Shown piece by piece: positions 41,894 through 49,771 of a stretch of 64,000 nucleotides of DNA. This stretch comes from Gammaproteobacteria bacterium. Lineage in GTDB: Bacteria > Pseudomonadota > Gammaproteobacteria > Steroidobacterales > Steroidobacteraceae. The first letter of the stretch is position 1. Each line of letters begins with the position of its first letter. Where the stretch lies: NCBI GenBank assembly GCA_016874295.1, contig VGUH01000004.1, positions 62,001 to 126,000 on the forward strand. The letters run 5' to 3'. The notes under the pieces were generated by a model. The model saw only the letters and a list, made by a program, of their open reading frames with translations. It was not told the origin of the DNA and did not search any database. The position numbers and the translations under genes were made by a program.

Positions 41894-42371
41894 CCAACGC
41901 GGCTTCACGCTGGTCGAGGTCGTGGTCGCTCTCGCGATCGTCGCGATCGGCATGCTCGCCGTGTTCAAGACGATCGGCGACACGACCCACAATGTCTCGA
42001 ACCTGCGCGACCGCAGCTTCGCGACCTGGATCGCCGACAATCGCCTCACCGAGATCCGCGTCTCCGGCCAGATGCCGTCGGTCGAGGAGACGACGGGTGA
42101 AGTGGAATTTGCGGGCCGTCGCTGGCACTGGGTCGCCAAGGTTTCGCAGACCCAGGTGAAGGGCCTGCGCCGAATCGACGTCAGCGTGCGCCGCGACGAC
42201 GACCTGGAGAGCGCCAGCCTCGTGAGCCTCGCCGGCTTTGTCGGCGCTGTCGCAACGGCCTCGCCCGCGAGCAGTCCGGACTGGCTGCACCTGCACGGCG
42301 CCGGCGGTCCCGGCGGCGAGGCCGACGGTGAGGACGAGCAAGGTGACGGCAGCGGGGAAGACGGCGAATGA
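41880..42371 (+). CDS. gspI: Type II secretion minor pseudopilin GspI, with acidic tail
   Basis: GspI initiates the pseudopilus tip complex with GspJ and GspK. The 163-aa preprotein has RGFTLVEVVVALAIVAIGM and the family's AVFKTIGDTTHN, NRLTEIRVSG and RRWHWVAKV. The last ~40 residues are not typical: after DWLHLHGAG comes a glycine/aspartate/glutamate-rich run ending GDGSGEDGE. Typical GspI proteins are about 120-130 aa. The gene overlaps gspH by 14 bases and gspJ by four. Confidence 0.93.
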   Translation: MRNPDQRGFTLVEVVVALAIVAIGMLAVFKTIGDTTHNVSNLRDRSFATWIADNRLTEIRVSGQMPSVEETTGEVEFAGRRWHWVAKVSQTQVKGLRRIDVSVRRDDDLESASLVSLAGFVGAVATASPASSPDWLHLHGAGGPGGEADGEDEQGDGSGEDGE

Positions 42372-42985
42372 GCACGCAGCAGAGATCACGCGGATTCACG
42401 CTGCTCGAGATCTTGGTGGCGATGGTGATCCTCGCCGTCATGGGACTCATGGCCTATCGCGGCGTCAGCGAGGCGCGTGTCGCGGTCGGCAATGCCGAGG
42501 GCCACCTCGAGCGGCTGCACGCCGTGCAGCGCGGGGTCCAGCTGATGGTCACGGATTTCCGTACGCTGACGCGCCGGCCGGTGCGCGAGCCGATTGGCGA
42601 CGGCCAGCGCGCGACGCTCCTGCGGGATGCAAATGCCGTCACGCTGGTGGAGCTCTCGCGCGCCGGCTGGCCAAACGGCGCCGGCACGCCGCGCGGCACG
42701 GCGCAGCGCGTCGCCTACCGCCTGGACGACGGCAAGCTCATCCGTGAGCACTGGATCGTCATGGATGCAACGCTCGCGACGCCGCCGGTCCGGCGCGAGC
42801 TCCTGGATCGCGTCGAACGCGTCGAGCTTCGCTACCTGACGAACGGGCGCGAGTGGATCGCGGAATGGCCGCCGTTCAACAATACGGCGGACCTCGGTTT
42901 CTACATGCGCCCGCTCGCCGTGGAGATCACGCTGGTGCTAGCCGACTACGGCGAAATCCGCCGCGTCGTCGAGGTCTCGGGATGA
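42368..42985 (+). CDS. gspJ: Type II secretion minor pseudopilin GspJ
   Basis: GspJ is the tip pseudopilin that binds GspI and GspK. The 205-aa preprotein starts MSTQQRSRGFTLLEILVAM, with the cleavage after Gly and Glu5. The C-terminal domain has QLMVTDFRTLTRRPVREP, VELSRAGWPNG and AYRLDDGKLIREHW, all normal for GspJ. It starts in the gspI stop and ends overlapping gspK (ATGA). Confidence 0.95.
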   Translation: MSTQQRSRGFTLLEILVAMVILAVMGLMAYRGVSEARVAVGNAEGHLERLHAVQRGVQLMVTDFRTLTRRPVREPIGDGQRATLLRDANAVTLVELSRAGWPNGAGTPRGTAQRVAYRLDDGKLIREHWIVMDATLATPPVRRELLDRVERVELRYLTNGREWIAEWPPFNNTADLGFYMRPLAVEITLVLADYGEIRRVVEVSG

Positions 42986-43908
42986 ACCGGCAGCGCGGTG
43001 TCGCGCTCATCACGGCGATCGTGCTGGTCGCGATCGCGACCATCCTCGCGGTCCACATCGGCACGCGCGCGGCGCTCGACCTGCGCCGTACGGCCGGTCT
43101 CGCCGCGCTCGACCAGGGCTGGCACGTCGCCCTCGGCGCCGAAGCCTGGGCGGCCGAGGTCCTGAGCGACGACTACGATGACGACCCGGACATCGACCAT
43201 CTCGGCGAGGCCTGGGCGCAGCCGCTGCCGGGTCTGCCGATCGACGGCGGCGAATTACGCGGCGCGCTCGAGGACATGCAAGGACGCTTCAACCTCAACA
43301 GCCTCGTGAATGCCGGCCGCGTGATCGATCAAGGCGCTGTCGCACGCTTCCAGCGGCTGCTCTTCCATGTGGGCGCACAGCCGCGTTGGGCGAGCATCAT
43401 GGCCGACTGGCTGGACGAGGGCACGATTCCGGAACTGGAGGGCGCGGAAGACGGTACCTACCTCGCGCAGAATCCGCCCTATCGCGCGGCCAATGGTCTC
43501 ATCTCGACGACCACGGAGATGATGGCGCTACCCGGCATGACCCGCGAGGAGTTCGAGCGGATCCGTCCTTACGTGGCAGCCCTGCCGGTCGGCACGAAGA
43601 TCAATCTCTGCACCGCGAAGGCGCCGGTGCTTACCGCGATCGTCGAGGGTGGCACGGATTTCAGCGATGCGAATCTGCTCGAGGCGAACCGTGGCGACGG
43701 GTGCTACCCGACCGTTGAAATCGTGAGAGGCACGCTCGATACGGCCGCGTGGCAGTCGATCAGCAGCCTGGTGTCCGAAAACAGTGACTGGTTTCGCGCC
43801 GTGACCGCGGTTCGTATTGGCACCTCGGAATTCACGCTGTACAGTCTGATGCAACGCAACAGGTCCAATTCCATCCGCACCGTCCTGCGCTCGACCGGCA
43901 CCGAGTAG
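42982..43908 (+). CDS. gspK: Type II secretion minor pseudopilin GspK
   Basis: GspK caps the pseudopilus. The 308-aa preprotein begins MNRQRGVALITAIVLVAIA. It lacks Glu5, as GspK normally does. The alpha domain follows (LEDMQGRFNLNSLVN, ADWLDEGTIPELEGAEDGTYL), with a calcium-site-like acidic loop and PYVAALPVGTKINLCTAKAPVL. Length is normal. It lies between gspJ and gspL. Confidence 0.95.
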   Translation: MNRQRGVALITAIVLVAIATILAVHIGTRAALDLRRTAGLAALDQGWHVALGAEAWAAEVLSDDYDDDPDIDHLGEAWAQPLPGLPIDGGELRGALEDMQGRFNLNSLVNAGRVIDQGAVARFQRLLFHVGAQPRWASIMADWLDEGTIPELEGAEDGTYLAQNPPYRAANGLISTTTEMMALPGMTREEFERIRPYVAALPVGTKINLCTAKAPVLTAIVEGGTDFSDANLLEANRGDGCYPTVEIVRGTLDTAAWQSISSLVSENSDWFRAVTAVRIGTSEFTLYSLMQRNRSNSIRTVLRSTGTE

Positions 43909-43914
43909 CCCTGC

Positions 43915-45129
43915 ATGAACCAGTTTCTCGTCCTGCGGCTCGCGAATCCGGTCAGCTGGCTGATCGCCGGCGGCGATGGCGGCCGCCCCGGGCCGGTCGT
44001 TACCGGGGAATTCGCGGACGCCGTGCCGGTCGCGCGCGAGCGACAGGTGGTCGTAATCGCGCCCGGTTCGAGCGTGACGCTCGCGCAGCCGGAACTTCCG
44101 GTGAAGGGCGGCGCGAAGCTCGCACAGGTCGTGCCCTACGCGATGGAGGATTCGCTCGCCGGCGAGGTCGAGCAGTTCCATTTCGCCATCGGCGCGGCGG
44201 ACACAGGTCAGAGCACGCTGATCGCGGCGGTCCGCCGCGAGGAGCTGCGCGGCTGGCTCGAGGCCCTCGAGGCGGCGGGCGTTGAGCCCATGAGCGTCGT
44301 GCCCGACACGCTCTGCGTACCGGACAATCCCGGCAAGACGGTCGCCGTCATCGATTCCGGCCAGCTGCTGGTGCGCGCGCCCGGGAGCTTGCCGGTCGCG
44401 CTCGATGCGGAACCATTGACCGAGGCATTCACGCTCGCAGGCCTCGAGGGCGAGGACCGCCATGTACAGCTCTTCGTCTCGCAGCAGGACTGGCAGTACT
44501 CGCGCGAGATGATCGAGGCCTTGCGCGAGGTCACGGGCAGCCTCGACCTGCAGATCCTGCCTGACGGCGCCCTGCCCCTGCTGGCCGCCGGCGCGGTCCG
44601 CCCGGGCACGCTGTCGCTGCTGCAGGGCGAGTTCGCTCGCCGCACCGGCTGGCGGGCCGAGTGGCAACGCTGGCGGGTCGCGGCTCTGCTCGCGGCTGCC
44701 GCCATCGCGCTGTTCATCGGCGTGCGTGGCTACGATCTCGTCCGCCTGCATGCCGAGCAGGGTCGCCTCGATATCGCCATCGAACAGGCGGCGCGCATCG
44801 CCATGCCCGACGTGGAGCGCATCGAGGATGCGCGTATCCAGGTCGAGCAGCGCCTGCGCGGCGCCGGGGCCAACGACCCGCACGGTCTCCTCGAGCACCT
44901 CGCCGCCGTGGGCGGAGCACTCGCGGGCGCGCCGGGCCCGAAGCTCGAATCGTTCAACTGGCACGACCATGCGCTCGACCTCAACATGAACGCGCCGAAT
45001 ACCGATGCGATCGCGCGCTTTGCGCAGGGCATCAGCGAGCGCGGCCTCGCCGCCGACGTCACGTCGACTACCAGCAACGAGCAGGGGATCCAGGCTAGGG
45101 TACGCATTGCCGCAGGAGCCGCGCCGTGA
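43915..45129 (+). CDS. gspL: Type II secretion inner-membrane protein GspL
   Basis: GspL links the cytoplasmic ATPase GspE to the pseudopilus assembly platform. The 404-aa protein has a cytoplasmic actin-like domain (AQVVPYAMEDSLAGEVEQFHFAIG, then LDAEPLTEAFTLAGL), one membrane helix (RVAALLAAAAIALFIGVRG, about residues 248-266) and a periplasmic ferredoxin-like domain to the end. It begins six bases after gspK and overlaps gspM by four. Confidence 0.93.
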   Translation: MNQFLVLRLANPVSWLIAGGDGGRPGPVVTGEFADAVPVARERQVVVIAPGSSVTLAQPELPVKGGAKLAQVVPYAMEDSLAGEVEQFHFAIGAADTGQSTLIAAVRREELRGWLEALEAAGVEPMSVVPDTLCVPDNPGKTVAVIDSGQLLVRAPGSLPVALDAEPLTEAFTLAGLEGEDRHVQLFVSQQDWQYSREMIEALREVTGSLDLQILPDGALPLLAAGAVRPGTLSLLQGEFARRTGWRAEWQRWRVAALLAAAAIALFIGVRGYDLVRLHAEQGRLDIAIEQAARIAMPDVERIEDARIQVEQRLRGAGANDPHGLLEHLAAVGGALAGAPGPKLESFNWHDHALDLNMNAPNTDAIARFAQGISERGLAADVTSTTSNEQGIQARVRIAAGAAP

Positions 45130-45593
45130 CGCTGCGCGAATGGTATGCCGGACTTGCCGAGCGCGAACGGCGAACGGTTCTCTGGGGCGGAACGGCCGCC
45201 GCATGCATCTTGATCGTCGGGCTCGCCTGGCAGCTCACCGCTTCCGTCGCGATGGCGGAAGAGCGCGTCGAGCGCCGCCGCCAGGATCTCGCATTCATCG
45301 AGGCGGCGACGCCGATGATCCAGTCGCTGCCCGCGGCACGCCCGGGAGAATCGCTGACGATCGGCCTCGACCGGATGGCTCGCGAGAGCGGGCTAGCCGA
45401 GCAGCTGGCCGGGATCGAGCCGGCCGCCAACGGCGCGATGCGCGCGCGCTTCACCGCCGCCTCATTCGATTCCATGATGCTGCTGCTGGCGCGCCTGCAG
45501 AAAGAGCGCGGCGCTCGGGTGGAGTCAGCGAGCGTCACCGCGACCGGTGCGAGCGGCCTCGTCGACGCGACGCTCGTCATCCGCGGTCCCTGA
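45126..45593 (+). CDS. gspM: Type II secretion inner-membrane protein GspM
   Basis: GspM binds GspL in the inner-membrane platform. The 155-aa protein starts at a GTG in the gspL stop. It has a short N terminus (TLREWYAGLAERERRTVLWG), one membrane helix near residues 20-38, and a periplasmic domain ending in a ferredoxin-like pattern (LQKERGARVESASVTATG). Sequence conservation is weak in GspM, but position and topology are decisive. Confidence 0.9.
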   Translation: MTLREWYAGLAERERRTVLWGGTAAACILIVGLAWQLTASVAMAEERVERRRQDLAFIEAATPMIQSLPAARPGESLTIGLDRMARESGLAEQLAGIEPAANGAMRARFTAASFDSMMLLLARLQKERGARVESASVTATGASGLVDATLVIRGP

Positions 45594-45597
45594 CGCC

Positions 45598-46341
45598 ATG
45601 GCCAAGCGCAGCCTGTACGTCGCGGCAGGCATTGCCGCCTTCCTCGGTTTCATGGTGGCGATGGTGCCCGCGAGCCAGCTGGCGCGGCGGTTACCCGCGG
45701 GCATGGCGCTCGACGGCGTCTCCGGCACGGTCTGGTCCGGGCGGGCCCGTGCGCTGGCGGTCCAGGGCCGGACATTCGGCGCGCTGCGCTGGTCCTGCGG
45801 GCCGTGGCGCCTGGTGCTGCTAGAGTGGTCCTGCACGCTGAGCCTGCAGCCGCAAGGCGGTCAGCTGGCGGGCGAATTCACCGGCGATTTCGCGGGCGAC
45901 ATGGTCGGCCGCGGTATCCGCGGCAGCGTGCCGATCGGCCTGTTCGAGGGCGTGGCGACGCCGCGCGGCTGGACCGGCAGTCTGGAGCTCGACCTCGAGG
46001 AGCTCGCGATCGCCGCGCGCCGGCCGCAGTCGGCATCTGGCACCCTGTTTCTGCGCGGCCTGCGTGCACCGGGCGCGCATGGCCAGTACCTGGGCGATTT
46101 CGAGCTGGTGGTCGGCGAGGGGTCGGTGGGCGGTGCGACGCTGAACGGGAGATTGCGTGACCTCGGTGGGCCGCTGCGCGTGCGCGGCGCCGTCGAACTC
46201 TTCGAGGACGGCCGGTACCTGATCCAGGGCGAGGCCGCGCCGGGGCCTGGCGCGGGCCCCGCGATCTTCGACACGCTCGGCTTCCTCGGCCCGCCTGACA
46301 ACCAGGGCCGCTGCCCTTTCACCATCGAAGGTACTCTGTAG
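45598..46341 (+). CDS. gspN: Type II secretion protein GspN
   Basis: GspN is an accessory inner-membrane protein of some type II systems, with a large beta-rich periplasmic domain. The 247-aa product has an N-terminal helix (LYVAAGIAAFLGFMVAMVP), then LDGVSGTVWSGRARALAV, which is characteristic of GspN, and ends with the C-terminal CPFTIEGTL. It closes the gsp run and is convergent with the addA gene, 19 bases apart. Confidence 0.88.
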   Translation: MAKRSLYVAAGIAAFLGFMVAMVPASQLARRLPAGMALDGVSGTVWSGRARALAVQGRTFGALRWSCGPWRLVLLEWSCTLSLQPQGGQLAGEFTGDFAGDMVGRGIRGSVPIGLFEGVATPRGWTGSLELDLEELAIAARRPQSASGTLFLRGLRAPGAHGQYLGDFELVVGEGSVGGATLNGRLRDLGGPLRVRGAVELFEDGRYLIQGEAAPGPGAGPAIFDTLGFLGPPDNQGRCPFTIEGTL

Positions 46342-46360
46342 CGCTGCCGCGTTTCGGCCG

Positions 46361-49300
46361 TCAGAGTTCCCGCCAGCCGTCGAGGAGCGGGAAATAAAGG
46401 CCGACCTTGAGTGGCCGTCCGGGCTCCAGACAGCGCATCGCCTCGGCGTAGCGTTCGAGCTGGGGTCGGTAGCGCTCGAGTTCACGGTCCAGGAAGGCTT
46501 CGCGATCACCGCCCTCGTGCTGACTGGTCTTCCAGTCAACGACCCAGCGCACGCCCGTCGCATCCACGAAGCTGCGATCGATACGCAGGCTCTGCACCCC
46601 GCCGCCAATCCTCGCGGACACCGCAAGTTCGCCGCCCGCCTCCTGCGCTGCTGGATCGAGCAGGCGTCCGGCGAACTCGCTGCGCAGGAAGCCGTCGACG
46701 ACAGCCTGCGTGCGCGCAAGCGCCTCGGGCAGGTGACGCTCGTCCATGCCCGCGCAGCGCAGCAGCCGGGTCCAGGCAGTCGATCGCCCCGCGAGCGCCT
46801 CGCGGTGCAAGCGCAGCCCCGCCAGGCGGTCGAGCTCGAGGTGCACGACTTCACCGACGGCCGTAGCGATCGCGCCTGCCCAATCGAACTCCGGCCGCAC
46901 GGACTCCTCCGTCGCCCCAAGAATGCGCAGCGGCGGCACCAGCGGCAACGCGTCGGGCACCGGCGGCTGCCAGTTCAGCGGGATCCTCGTCAGCCCGGGC
47001 GCCGTGAGCTTCGGGCGGGATGGCGGGCCCCGGGCCGCGGTCTGCGGCGCGCTGGCAGCGCGCGCGCGTTCGAACTCCGCTTTCAGCACCGGCCAGAAAA
47101 AGCGCAGCAGGCTGCCAGCCGGCGGCTTGCGCAACAGCTCGCCACCTGCTTCCTGGCGCGTCCGCGCACTGCCAACGAGGTGCAGCACACGGCGCGCGCG
47201 TGTCACCGCGACGTATGCAACCCGGCCGAGCTCGAGCTCGGCACGCTCGGCTTCGAGTCGGCGCATCCATGCCTCGAGCTGGTCCGCCACACCCTCGACT
47301 TCGCCCGACTCACTGCGGCTGCCGAGAATCACGCCGCGCTGTCCGGGCCCGGTCGCGAGCGTCGTCCAGTACAGGAGCCGGCGATTTCCGGACGGCGCCA
47401 TGCGTTGCAGGTCGGGGACGACCACGACGTCGAATTCGAGTCCTTTCGCCTTGTGGATCGTCATGATCTGCACGGGCGCATCCTCAAGCCCGACTGGCGA
47501 GGCGCGGATATGCTCGGCGGTGGCTTCGAGGTCCGAGACCTCCGGCCAGGCGCCGGATTCCGACTCGAGCTGATCGAGGGCGCCAAAAAACAGCTCCGCA
47601 TTCGTCAGGTCGGAGACATCGTCGACGGTGGCGGGTCCGCCAATCGCGAGCCAGGCGGATCTCAGCCATCCGCCCAGCGACCGCCGCCCGCGGCTCGCGA
47701 TAGCCGGCTGTAGCGCCTCCCGCAGGCGACCGAGGCGTGCCGCACCGTCCGGCGACAGGCGCGCGAGCCGGGCAGGATCCCCAGCAAGAAACGGGATCGT
47801 CGCGTCGGGGTCATCTCCAGCCAGTCGGTGCAGGTCAGCGAGCGTCAGGCCGCACCAGGGCGCGCGCAAGACCGCGAGCCAGGCGCCGCGGTCGCCGGCA
47901 TGCAGCATGCAGCGCGCGAGCGAGACGAGATCCCGGATCGCCGCGCGGTCGGCGAGCGACTCGAGCTCGACGCCCCGGTAGTCGACTCCAGCCGCACGCA
48001 ACGCGGCGATGATCGCGGGCAGTGAATTCCGCGCGCGCACTAGAACGGCGATGCTCGGCCGCCGGCCAGCAGGCGCGCCGGCCAGTGCGTCAGCCGCGAT
48101 TCGCGCGACTTCCTCGCCCATCGCACGCTCGTCAGCATCCACGAGGGCGTGCAGGTGCACGCCGTCGCCGTTGCGCGATTCGTGCACGTACTCGGCGGGC
48201 GAGTAGCGCACGGCACCACGCTCGAAATCGTCGCGGCCTGGCAGCAAAGTCGCGAAGCTGGCGTTGACCCAGTCCACGATGACGCGACTCGAGCGAAAGT
48301 TCCGCTCCAGTCGCAGCGAGCCGAGCGGCACGCCGCCGATCCCCTGCTCCGCGGCCTGCAGGAACAGCGTCACGTCGGCCTCACGGAACGCGTAGATGGA
48401 CTGCATCGGGTCGCCGACGCAGAACAACGTGCGGCCGTCGCCCTCCCGCCAGCCCGCGAGCAGCAGGGCGAGCAACTGCTCCTGGGCCGGCGACGTGTCC
48501 TGGTACTCGTCCACCAGCAGGTGCTGGACACGATAGTCGAGCACGAGCGCGAGTTCAGTCGGGGCGGCGTCCTCCCGCAGCGCATCGCGCGCCGCGGCGG
48601 CAACCGCCGGATGGTCGAGGTTGCCTCGCTCGGCGAACAGCGCCAGCAATTCCGCGACGGCGTGCGGCAGGACCGCCAGCAACGCTGCGATCCGCTCCCA
48701 CTGCCCGTCGGTCAGCCGGGCCGGTGGCAAGCGTCGGACGCCGCTCAAGGCCTGTGCGAAGCCCGCCACGCCAGCGAGCGATTCCAGTTCGTCGTTCATG
48801 TGCTGCTTCAGCGCGGGCCACGGGGCGCCCTCCGAGGCCGCCAGGAAGCCCTGATTGCGGTCCACAGTCTTGCGCACGGCGCCTTCCCGGCCCGCGGTCA
48901 GCAGCACATCGGCGAGCGCCGACCACCGTGGCACCGCGTCGACGCGCGCCGCGGGGAGCGCGTCGAATGGCGCGAGGGCCGCGAGCGGGCTCGCGGCGCC
49001 GCCGGCACTTGCGGCCATACACAGGACTGCGAGCAGCTCCGCTGAAATGGCGCCGGCAACCGCGTCCCGGATGCATGACAACTCGGCCTCCAGCGCGCCG
49101 AGCAGCAGACGGTCGATGCCTGCGCGCAGGCGCCGGCGGTCCGGCTCGGCCAGCAGCTTCGGCAGCCAGACCTCGCGCGTGCCCAGCATGTCGGCCAGCA
49201 GCTGCGCGAGCCGGTGCGGCTCGTGATCGAGCGAGCGCGCAAGCCGCACCAGCGGGTCCGCGCGTTCATCGCCTAGCTCGAGCGCGCCGACCATGCGGCG

Positions 49301-49771
49301 GGCTGCCTCGCGGTACAGCGGCTGCGCGTCATCCACGAGCGTTGCGGCGAGGCCGATCCGCGCGGCCAGCGGCATTCGCTGCGCCAGCCAATGATTCAGC
49401 CCGTCGATCGTCTGCACGTGCAGCCGGGCCGGGTTGCGCTCGAGATCCCAGCCGCGCTCCCGGCTGCGCGCGAGCGCGGCCGTTGCGAGTGCATGCAGTT
49501 CGCGCTCGTGCGGGCGTGCGTCCGGCGCGGGTGGCCGGGATGCTCCCGCCAACGCGGCAAGGATGCGGTGCCGCATCTCGGAGGCCGCCTTGCGGGTGAA
49601 GGTGATCGCGACGATCTCCTCCGGGTTGTTCACCGCCGCCAGCAGGCGCAGGTAGCGCAGCGTTAGCAGGCTCGTCTTGCCTGAGCCTGCCGGTGCCTGC
49701 ACGATGAACGACCGGTGCGGATCGATGGCTTCGCGCCGGGCTGCGGCATCGCGATCGCAATCAGGCTTCAT
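46361..49771 (-). CDS. addA: AddA-like UvrD-family helicase/nuclease for double-strand break repair
   Basis: AddA unwinds and degrades DNA ends in the AddAB recombination complex, the functional equivalent of RecBCD. The 1136-aa protein has the Walker A motif QAPAGSGKTSLLTLRYL (~25-40), EIVAITFTRKAASEM, motif II LLVDEYQDTSPAQEQLL, VGDPMQSIYAFREADV and, near the C terminus, a RecB-type nuclease motif WVVDWKTSQ. It overlaps the AddB-like gene by 11 bases, and the pair is transcribed together. Confidence 0.9.
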   Translation of the reverse strand: MKPDCDRDAAARREAIDPHRSFIVQAPAGSGKTSLLTLRYLRLLAAVNNPEEIVAITFTRKAASEMRHRILAALAGASRPPAPDARPHERELHALATAALARSRERGWDLERNPARLHVQTIDGLNHWLAQRMPLAARIGLAATLVDDAQPLYREAARRMVGALELGDERADPLVRLARSLDHEPHRLAQLLADMLGTREVWLPKLLAEPDRRRLRAGIDRLLLGALEAELSCIRDAVAGAISAELLAVLCMAASAGGAASPLAALAPFDALPAARVDAVPRWSALADVLLTAGREGAVRKTVDRNQGFLAASEGAPWPALKQHMNDELESLAGVAGFAQALSGVRRLPPARLTDGQWERIAALLAVLPHAVAELLALFAERGNLDHPAVAAAARDALREDAAPTELALVLDYRVQHLLVDEYQDTSPAQEQLLALLLAGWREGDGRTLFCVGDPMQSIYAFREADVTLFLQAAEQGIGGVPLGSLRLERNFRSSRVIVDWVNASFATLLPGRDDFERGAVRYSPAEYVHESRNGDGVHLHALVDADERAMGEEVARIAADALAGAPAGRRPSIAVLVRARNSLPAIIAALRAAGVDYRGVELESLADRAAIRDLVSLARCMLHAGDRGAWLAVLRAPWCGLTLADLHRLAGDDPDATIPFLAGDPARLARLSPDGAARLGRLREALQPAIASRGRRSLGGWLRSAWLAIGGPATVDDVSDLTNAELFFGALDQLESESGAWPEVSDLEATAEHIRASPVGLEDAPVQIMTIHKAKGLEFDVVVVPDLQRMAPSGNRRLLYWTTLATGPGQRGVILGSRSESGEVEGVADQLEAWMRRLEAERAELELGRVAYVAVTRARRVLHLVGSARTRQEAGGELLRKPPAGSLLRFFWPVLKAEFERARAASAPQTAARGPPSRPKLTAPGLTRIPLNWQPPVPDALPLVPPLRILGATEESVRPEFDWAGAIATAVGEVVHLELDRLAGLRLHREALAGRSTAWTRLLRCAGMDERHLPEALARTQAVVDGFLRSEFAGRLLDPAAQEAGGELAVSARIGGGVQSLRIDRSFVDATGVRWVVDWKTSQHEGGDREAFLDRELERYRPQLERYAEAMRCLEPGRPLKVGLYFPLLDGWREL

